A stretch of 14,600 nt of DNA from positions 1 through 14,600 of the forward strand of contig DAITMB010000125.1 of the NCBI GenBank assembly GCA_036835375.1, given 5' to 3'. The translations under genes were made by a program, and so were the position numbers. This stretch comes from JANQTF01 sp036835375. GTDB taxonomy: Bacteria > Bacteroidota > Bacteroidia > J057. Position 1 is the stretch's first letter, and every line of letters begins with the position of its first letter. The notes beneath the pieces are model-generated. The model was not told the DNA's origin. It did not search any database and saw nothing but the letters and a program-made list of their open reading frames with translations. Shown here piece by piece: positions 10,001-14,600 of this stretch.

Positions 10001-11889
10001 AGGTCCGACACAAAGGGTGCACCTACAGCTTTGTCGTGATCGCTCGGTTGTGAAGCGGCGTTGCAGATGTCGGTGCCGTTGTCGAGTTCGTCCTGATTGG
10101 TGTAGCCATCATTGTCATAGTCAGCGAGGGGATCGAATGCCGGGTCGCTCGGATCGATGCAGGTGAGGAAGTCCTGCGGTTCGAGAATCACGACATTGTT
10201 GTTGAACGTCGCGACCCAGATCGTGCCCGGGAAAATGTCGTCATCGCCATTACACTGTACCCCCAGGCAGTTTCCGCCAAGACCCGAGGCAAAATTTGGT
10301 GTGAGTTGGAGCAGGCTACCATTGGGATTGAGTTGTACCCTGCGCAGCACCCCGCCATTCACCCCGGCGATGAGGTTGCCCTTCATGGCCCCACCAAAGT
10401 TGGTGGCAGTGTATTCGTCGAGTCCGTTGGTGTTGGTGCCCCAAGTAGTGACAATCACATCATTGGGACCATTGGGATTTACACCGCCGGGCGCTCGCCA
10501 GTCGCTTTCCACTGGGTTGGCCATGCTCAGGGGCACCGGCGGCCAGTTGGCAGGCAGACCAATGTTTGGATCGGTGGTAGAATTGGGGCGGCTGCCGTCG
10601 GGATCATAAACCTGAGTCCGAAACACAGCTCCATTCGTGTTACCATTCGAGGGATTGGTATAAAGTCCTGCTCCTGCTGGATTGGCGCGCACGGGCACGG
10701 GGTGCCCCCCATAAAAAGATCCAAACGTGTAGGTCGAAATGTCGTTGGTGACGAGCGTTAGGTGGTCCACGTTATTGACCTGTTCACCACTGGGGCTTGG
10801 CGAACTGCTGCCCGGCTCGCCGGTGATGTAGTTGTTGTTCACCGAGTCGGTGCCTTCGTATTGGGGCAATCCTCCCCAGCCACCATTCGCTCCATTGTCG
10901 GTGAGGTAGAATGCACCGCTTTCTGTCAACGCGAAGTCGTAGGTGTTTCGATACCCAGGCGTAAAAATCTGAACGGGGCCCCCTGCCACGATCATCGCCT
11001 GGTTGAGACCATCATTTCCGCCCCAGGGATCGCCTACATCTATGCCGTTGTAGCCGGGGTCATCAGGGTCGGTAATGCCATTCACATTGGGTCGCGTGGG
11101 ATCGTCGAGGGTCGGAATGTCATAAATATATTGGCGACCACTGCTCGGATCGGTGAGAGTGGGCATGGCATTGATCATGTCGAGGTTGATGGAGAGCACC
11201 GCTGCCGAAAGGGCATATTCAGTCGTCCATGCAAAATTAATGGAGGGAGCACCGGCATTCGTGTGTCCACCTGAGCAGACGAGGAGGTAATTGGTACCAT
11301 TCACATTCACTTGCTCAATCGCGAAGGTGGCGTGATTCTCCTCGGATCTTGGCAAGCCTCTCACAATGTCCACCGCTGACCATGAACTTCCGTTCCATGT
11401 CATGCGGGTAATGATACCAGAATTGGTGTCGAGATTTTTGTCCCCACTGGGACCACCTACCCGCGGATCACTGGACGATGCGTAGATGATTGGATTGGTT
11501 GGTGTACCTACTACGAGGATCCCGGCAGCTTCCCGGTTGTTCGTAGTGGTAGAACTGCCGTCATCGTTGTGATTGGGAATATTTTTGACAAAGGATAGTT
11601 CTTCGCTGGCCACAACAACATAATTCTGCGGGCCATTTCGCTGAACCGTAAAAATGTCGATGGTGCCATTCAGCTGACCTACATACAGACGGTCATCCGG
11701 GCCAAATTTGATCGAGGTGCCCTGGCTGACGCCACCGAAGCCATTGAAATTCAGGTTGCTTTGAATGAAATTTTGTGCGAGTAACCATGTAGGAGCGAAG
11801 AGCAGGAAAGTTGCGAGCAGCTGAGGTATCAGGATACCTCTAGAGATTTGCAAGCCAAACCTGGAAATGAAGTTGACAGCGAGAAGCAT
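7048..11889 (-). CDS. Secreted beta-propeller/malectin protein with C-terminal dockerin
   Basis: Complete, 1613 residues. Signal peptide at 1-39 (hydrophobic LLATFLLFAPTWLLA|Q). Residues about 45-575 look like a PQQ/sorbosone-dehydrogenase-type beta-propeller: FGPDDRLYVG, NHATF with His186, and PGYRNTYDFALTESGAFYLTDNGANGG around Arg314. TSP3-like Asp-rich calcium repeats follow at 577-655, a LamG-like domain at 675-900, an Ig/cadherin-like domain at 901-996, malectin 1 at 997-1168 (VLFRVNAGG...NPDW, NAIEIL), a putative-Ig domain at 1170-1265, malectin 2 at 1272-1458 (VLYRVNAGG, IKAIEIL), a carboxypeptidase-regulatory-like domain at 1460-1548, and a type I dockerin at 1550-1613. The dockerin has two calcium loops, Asp1552-Asn1554-Asp1556...Asp1563 and Asp1585-Asn1587-Asp1589...Asp1596. 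The frame ends at the dockerin with no type IX sorting domain. Inferred: an exported glycan-binding protein, perhaps with oxidoreductase activity, held at the surface by cohesins of the neighbouring giant protein. Catalytic competence is unproven; the propeller may only bind. Confidence 0.93.
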   Translation of the reverse strand: MLLAVNFISRFGLQISRGILIPQLLATFLLFAPTWLLAQNFIQSNLNFNGFGGVSQGTSIKFGPDDRLYVGQLNGTIDIFTVQRNGPQNYVVVASEELSFVKNIPNHNDDGSSTTTNNREAAGILVVGTPTNPIIYASSSDPRVGGPSGDKNLDTNSGIITRMTWNGSSWSAVDIVRGLPRSEENHATFAIEQVNVNGTNYLLVCSGGHTNAGAPSINFAWTTEYALSAAVLSINLDMINAMPTLTDPSSGRQYIYDIPTLDDPTRPNVNGITDPDDPGYNGIDVGDPWGGNDGLNQAMIVAGGPVQIFTPGYRNTYDFALTESGAFYLTDNGANGGWGGLPQYEGTDSVNNNYITGEPGSSSPSPSGEQVNNVDHLTLVTNDISTYTFGSFYGGHPVPVRANPAGAGLYTNPSNGNTNGAVFRTQVYDPDGSRPNSTTDPNIGLPANWPPVPLSMANPVESDWRAPGGVNPNGPNDVIVTTWGTNTNGLDEYTATNFGGAMKGNLIAGVNGGVLRRVQLNPNGSLLQLTPNFASGLGGNCLGVQCNGDDDIFPGTIWVATFNNNVVILEPQDFLTCIDPSDPAFDPLADYDNDGYTNQDELDNGTDICNAASQPSDHDKAVGAPFVSDLNDPDDDSDGIPDAQDVFQLGDPLDAGTDAFYLPVINELFSDNPQLKGYLGLGFTGLMNNGAPNPNWLNWLDRRDDPNDPNPNDILGGAVGAMTMQMTPGTAKGTANSQEKGFQYGVEVDISTNTFSVEGSLLSFNDPLQLYSNPANGELGIFMGDGTQSNFIQVVLTKNGVEAFQEINDIPQPPLSAVIPVGSRPNASVIFSFNVNAATGDVQITYAFDGGVPVSLGTLAAQGAILTAIQQVNTPLAVGLIGTSNTPGAEVEGTWDYLNVTGNQPYVVQTFPLVSAFVNDPSTAWSLGDYFDDNGGISNLVFTVQSNSNPDIGASISGSQLSLTFPSTAATATLVIRATDADGLFIEQTLEVEVTSEPVVLFRVNAGGPLVTSTDGPNPDWAANSTAGAQTGNGFSVNTGSVSTHNVQGRDASVPAYAPQSLFAQERWDAPAQPEMAWTFNTGNGTFLVNLYMANGCACTSAPGQRMFNILIEGNTVAASKDLSAQYGHQVGAMESYQVQVTDGELNIEFIRMVENPTVNAIEILSIGTATPPVPPIAIDPIANQNLVEGALVNLPVIPSGGDPNENFSFAATGLPPGLQIEPTTGLIFGNIQAGASAASPYASVITVSKPSGTAATLALQWNVSPMLVTNPGSVLYRVNAGGALIPASDAPNPDWGGDTGNFGTAGNSAYLSTLSTGGSVFAQTAGQAYQGPIVMTDPSLPAGTPSQLFQTERYDLGALPNMVWKFPVPTGTEVEVRLYFAEIFSGVSATGDRIFDVAVEGSVPPAFDDIDQYDRNGPLGAFMLSHNVTVSGDTLEIEFFHEIENPAIKAIEILEAQAAPTTTDLTINVSLQSRNDHSGDYRVRLYPSGSTTVAYDTTLTADANGNMTLAGVAAGTYQVAVKFPNSLQTVQTHPVAGPSATISLGELKMGDCNGDNVVSALDFSILATSFNLGFGSPGYQGGADFNGDGLITIQDFSILATNYNTQGAEPSN

Positions 11890-11951
11890 GAAATGGGGGA
11901 TTGATGTGGTACAAGTTTTTCATTCGAAATATCATAAATACCAATATTTGC

Positions 11952-11983
11952 CAAAGCTATATGGCACATATTGGCGACATAAA
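11952..11983 (-). promoter_or_regulatory. Candidate Bacteroidota promoter for the dockerin gene
   Basis: On the minus strand TAGCTTTG (11959-11952) matches the Bacteroidota -7 consensus TAnnTTTG exactly. Eighteen bases upstream lies TTTATG (11983-11978), a partial match to the -33 element. Transcription would begin near 11945, giving a leader of about 55 bases before the ATG at 11889. There is no clear Shine-Dalgarno sequence (the bases before the start read CCCCCATTTC), as is common in this phylum. This promoter could serve both giant genes. Confidence 0.45.
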
Positions 11984-12032
11984 TTATCATTTGGCATCAC
12001 AAATACGCCTTCTGTCACAACAGCAACAGTTT

Positions 12033-12056
12033 TCTCTTCGGATGGTACCGAAGAGA
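12033..12056. repeat. Perfect 9-bp inverted repeat upstream of the promoter
   Basis: The arms tctcttcgg (12033-12041) and ccgaagaga (12048-12056) pair perfectly around a 6-base loop. No T tract follows on either strand, so it does not read as an intrinsic terminator. It lies about 75 bp upstream of the candidate promoter of the dockerin gene and could be an operator-like site; its function is unknown. Confidence 0.5.
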
Positions 12057-13167
12057 CATAGCAGACACATTTCAAGGAGAACTATGGATGGGTTACCTCC
12101 AATTTCCAAGAATTTGTGAACCGAATGACAAAAAGACGGAAGGGTAGATCAAGAGCTGTACAGACTTAAGATCAAATTACGTATCAAAAGTTTGTAATAG
12201 TAGAGTCGCCTTGGCGAGCGGATAGCGTTTTCAGAGACGAAATAATCCAAAAAACAGAATTGCCAAATTTGCGAAGACGTAAAGCATAGGCACGCGGTGT
12301 AAGTAGTTTCAACATTCAAACCAAGAAGGGATCCAAACCCAAAGATGATGAATTACAGTCCCTTACGAGTTAGTTCGATCGAATTTATGAGAATAAATCT
12401 ATTGCGCAAAAAAAAGTGGAAAAATGATTTGTGAAATCAAAGGTGGAATTTTTACAAAAACCTGCTACGTCTTATCTACTTTACTCCCTGGAGAAGAAAT
12501 ATTGGGTATTGACATATATAGTGCATTCATCACATGGAGTACCTCGTAAAATTTTTGATGTTCCGACAGATTGGACATCTGAAGTTTTTTCAATCAAACA
12601 GCTTTCTGCTAGAAATGTACGTTTACTTTCCACAAAGCAAATAATACTTTACCAAATGCGAAAACTGCCTTACAAGACCATCGAAACTTACTGAACCATG
12701 AAAGGAAAATATGGGGGTTTGCGGAATCCAAAAATGTATTCCAAAAACCTGTATAAGAAATGTCTTCCTACTCTTTCGGCCCTATGAAAATTCCCGAGCT
12801 AGCATGGACAAGCATCGGTAAATTTTTTTTTTCGTGACGATGCGCTGTGGTCTGGACCCAAGCTTCTCTTCCAACTAAATTGATTTGTTCAAATGATTGC
12901 TATTTACCAGAGTTCTGTTTGTTGCCCCCTACCCTGCATAAACATATCGCTACTGAACGAGGTTTTAGGCTGAGCATTGAATGGCCATTCAACGTAAGTT
13001 TCATCTGTGAAGATTGGGAGGCGATGGTACGAAGTATGCCTTTCATTTCTGAATCCATGCTCTCAACACGTGGTCCATCTTTTCTGAAAGCCATCTCACA
13101 TATCGTGGATTCAAAAATCTCAAAGAAAGATGGACCCTGAACCTGTCTTCAGCAATTCAGCCCAGTC

Positions 13168-13202
13168 CTTGCGAAAGATTTGACTATCTTCACAAGCTTT
13201 TT
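13168..13202 (+). terminator. Weak hairpin with T tract before the antiporter
   Basis: The arms 13168-13179 (cttgcgaaagat) and 13186-13196 (atcttcacaag) pair with one mismatch and one bulged A around the loop ttgact, followed by CTTTTTC. This has the shape of a weak plus-strand intrinsic terminator. The same bases include the candidate -35 of the antiporter promoter, so the two readings compete. It would make sense if something upstream, such as the frame ending at 13140, were transcribed. Confidence 0.25.
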
Positions 13203-13209
13203 CTATATC
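13180..13209 (+). promoter_or_regulatory. Candidate promoter for the antiporter gene
   Basis: TTGACT (13180-13185) and TATATC (13204-13209) are spaced by 18 bases, a fair match to a generic -35/-10 promoter, and lie 40 bp before the ATG at 13250. No exact TAnnTTTG box is visible here, so if the host is a Bacteroidota member this is only a weak candidate. Confidence 0.3.
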
Positions 13210-13249
13210 GCAACCAAGAGCTCTACACCATCCACACACGCCCCCGTTC

Positions 13250-14461
13250 ATGACCAGCGCAGTCATTATTACATTTTGCACACTGCTTTTGTTAGCTTAC
13301 GTCTTCGATCTCACTGCTACCAAAACTAAGATTCCTTCTGTCCTGCTGTTGCTGCTGCTAGGGTGGACCATGCAGCAGGGCACCTTGTTTCTCGATCTGC
13401 ACTTGCCCGATCTTTCGGGTGTCTTGCCGATCTTTGGCACTGTGGGTCTCATTCTCATTGTGCTTGAAGGGGCCTTGGAGCTGGAGTTGAACCGCTCCAA
13501 AGTGAAGTTGCTGAAACGCTCTTTTCTAGGCGCATTGTTTCCGCTTCTGGCCATCAGCCTGCTTCTCGCGCTGGGATTCAGTCTGTATGGTGGCTACGGA
13601 TTCAAGGTGAGCCTCACCAATGCGATTCCGCTCGCGGTGATTAGCAGTGCCATTGCGATTCCGACTGTGCGGGCCATGAGCCGGGACAAGCGTGAGTTTG
13701 TTGTATACGAAAGTAGCCTGTCAGACATTTTGGGCGTTTTGTTTTTCAATTTTATCGCCCTCAATGAAGTGATTGGCACCATCGCCTTTGGGGCCTTGAT
13801 ATTGGAATTGATCGCCATTGTGGCGGTGTCTTTTGTATCGACCATCGCCCTAGCTTTTCTTCTTAGCAAGATTGGTCACCACATCAAATTTGTCCCCATC
13901 ATCCTGCTCGTCATTCTGATCTACACCATCGCCAAGGAGCTTCATCTCCCGGCATTGATTTTGATCCTGATCTTCGGCTTATTTTTGGGCAATCTCGATG
14001 AACTGAAGCACATCCGATGGATCCGAAGATTGGAGCCAGAACTTCTTAACACAGAAGCACAGAGGTTCAAGCGCCTCACCGGCGAAGCAACTTTTTTGGT
14101 GCGCTCCCTTTTCTTCATTCTTTTTGGATACCTGATTGATACTGCCGAGCTGTTCAATACCGAAAACATGATGTGGTCGGGCATCACGATCGTTCTCATC
14201 TACCTTCTGCGGTTCATTCAACTCAAATGGTCCCGCCTGCCTGTGCGCCAGCTGCTCTTCATCGCCCCGAGGGGTCTCATCACGATCCTACTCTACCTGT
14301 CGATATTACCCGGCGACAAAATCGACTTGGTCAACAAGCCCGTGATCATACAAGTAATCCTGGCCACGTCTATCCTGATGATGCCCGGCGTGATTACCCG
14401 TGGTCAAAAGCTTTCCCGTGCCGGAATCGAAAAGGTGAAAACCACTTTCGAAAAGCCTTGA
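13250..14461 (+). CDS. Cation:proton antiporter (CPA superfamily, Na+/H+ exchanger domain)
   Basis: Complete, 403 residues, with about 12 hydrophobic membrane segments from residue 3 to 385; this is the usual size of an exchanger membrane domain with no added regulatory tail (no TrkA-N or TrkA-C domain visible). It likely exchanges Na+ or K+ for H+ across the inner membrane in pH and salt homeostasis. Family marks: the LIVLEGALELELNRSK segment around residue 70-83, corresponding to the conserved helix before the core; ESSLSDILGV at 154-163, where Asp159 sits at the ion-binding position; and APRGL with Arg341, typical of CPA1-like exchangers. In most members the residue before the key Asp is Asn or Asp; here it is Ser158. 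The start at 13250 was chosen because the hydrophobic N-terminal helix begins at once; no strong ribosome site is seen. It is transcribed away from the giant genes and is probably unrelated to them. Ion specificity cannot be read from the sequence. Confidence 0.92.
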   Translation: MTSAVIITFCTLLLLAYVFDLTATKTKIPSVLLLLLLGWTMQQGTLFLDLHLPDLSGVLPIFGTVGLILIVLEGALELELNRSKVKLLKRSFLGALFPLLAISLLLALGFSLYGGYGFKVSLTNAIPLAVISSAIAIPTVRAMSRDKREFVVYESSLSDILGVLFFNFIALNEVIGTIAFGALILELIAIVAVSFVSTIALAFLLSKIGHHIKFVPIILLVILIYTIAKELHLPALILILIFGLFLGNLDELKHIRWIRRLEPELLNTEAQRFKRLTGEATFLVRSLFFILFGYLIDTAELFNTENMMWSGITIVLIYLLRFIQLKWSRLPVRQLLFIAPRGLITILLYLSILPGDKIDLVNKPVIIQVILATSILMMPGVITRGQKLSRAGIEKVKTTFEKP

Positions 14462-14600
14462 TTGAGACTTTTGATCTGAACAAAAAAAGGTCTGAAGTGC
14501 TATTTCCGCGCTGAGGTCTATTAGCTGTCTGTTCTTTTGATACCTTTGATACAAATCAACCCTCGTTTTGGAACACCCATCTAGCTTTTCGAAGCAAAAA
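14462..14600. other. Short tail after the antiporter, no gene seen
   Basis: No convincing terminator follows the antiporter; a very weak pairing of agac(t)ttt near 14466 with aaaaggtct near 14493 lacks a T tract. TACCTTTG at 14541-14548 matches the Bacteroidota -7 box TAnnTTTG and could belong to a gene beyond the right edge, but no -33 element is visible about 20 bases upstream. Confidence 0.35.

Larger units (their letters stand above)
11984..13249. other. AT-rich intergenic region without a convincing gene
   Basis: This stretch of about 1.3 kb separates the divergent dockerin and antiporter genes. Its base composition is visibly AT-richer than either flank, with many A and T runs (for example a T run near 12823-12832). 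The longest open frames (87 codons at 12431-12694 and 97 codons at 12847-13140, both starting with GTG on the plus strand) give proteins I do not recognise and have no clear ribosome site. I see no tRNA, rRNA or CRISPR repeat. It may be a decayed insertion, a regulatory region or an unrecognised RNA; nothing in it decides between these. Confidence 0.6.

Noticed and set aside
12206..12217. Short palindrome tcgccttggcga
   Set aside because: Five paired bases around a two-base loop is too little to support a structured element.
12431..12694. 87-codon plus-strand frame with a GTG start
   Set aside because: AT-rich sequence, no clear ribosome site, no recognisable motif; it could be chance or a decayed gene.
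12984..13014. Minus-strand reading IFTDETYVEW, resembling the DE.Y segment of some DDE transposases
   Set aside because: The frame is open for only about 50 codons, there are no neighbouring transposase motifs or terminal inverted repeats, and a short match of this kind can arise by chance.
12847..13140. 97-codon plus-strand frame with a GTG start
   Set aside because: No recognisable domain and no clear ribosome site; the weak hairpin after it is not enough to support a gene.

Overview
The window looks like chromosomal DNA from a Bacteroidota bacterium, possibly of the Saprospiria/Lewinella type. The reasons are two giant secreted multidomain proteins rich in malectin, Ig-like and TSP3-type modules, protein text such as CDSVVVTTTV that is typical of large adhesins in that phylum, weak Shine-Dalgarno signals, and an exact match to the phylum's -7 promoter box (TAnnTTTG) ahead of the first giant gene. 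The lineage is an inference from style; there is no rRNA or other marker gene here.

Layout. Positions 1-6953 (minus strand) hold the 5' part of one very large gene: 2317 codons are visible without a stop and it runs off the left edge. Positions 7048-11889 (minus strand) hold a complete 1613-codon gene just upstream of it in the same orientation, separated by 94 bp that contain a strong hairpin. A visibly AT-richer stretch of about 1.3 kb (roughly 11.95-13.25 kb) with no convincing gene follows. A divergent complete gene for a cation:proton antiporter (13250-14461, plus strand) and a short tail end the window.

How the genes may work together. The 1613-residue protein has a signal peptide, a sugar-dehydrogenase-like beta-propeller, calcium-binding TSP3-type repeats, a LamG-like domain, two malectin domains and a C-terminal type I dockerin with two intact calcium loops. 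The giant neighbour has a signal peptide, two cohesin-like domains (one N-terminal, one internal), a malectin, a CBM6-like module, two DUF5011-like Ig domains and a tandem pair of about 310-residue repeats that I do not recognise. A dockerin and cohesins in adjacent co-oriented genes suggest that the two secreted proteins dock to each other in a calcium-dependent, glycan-binding surface complex resembling a small scaffoldin/cargo pair. This is the most interesting signal in the window. The antiporter is probably unrelated housekeeping.
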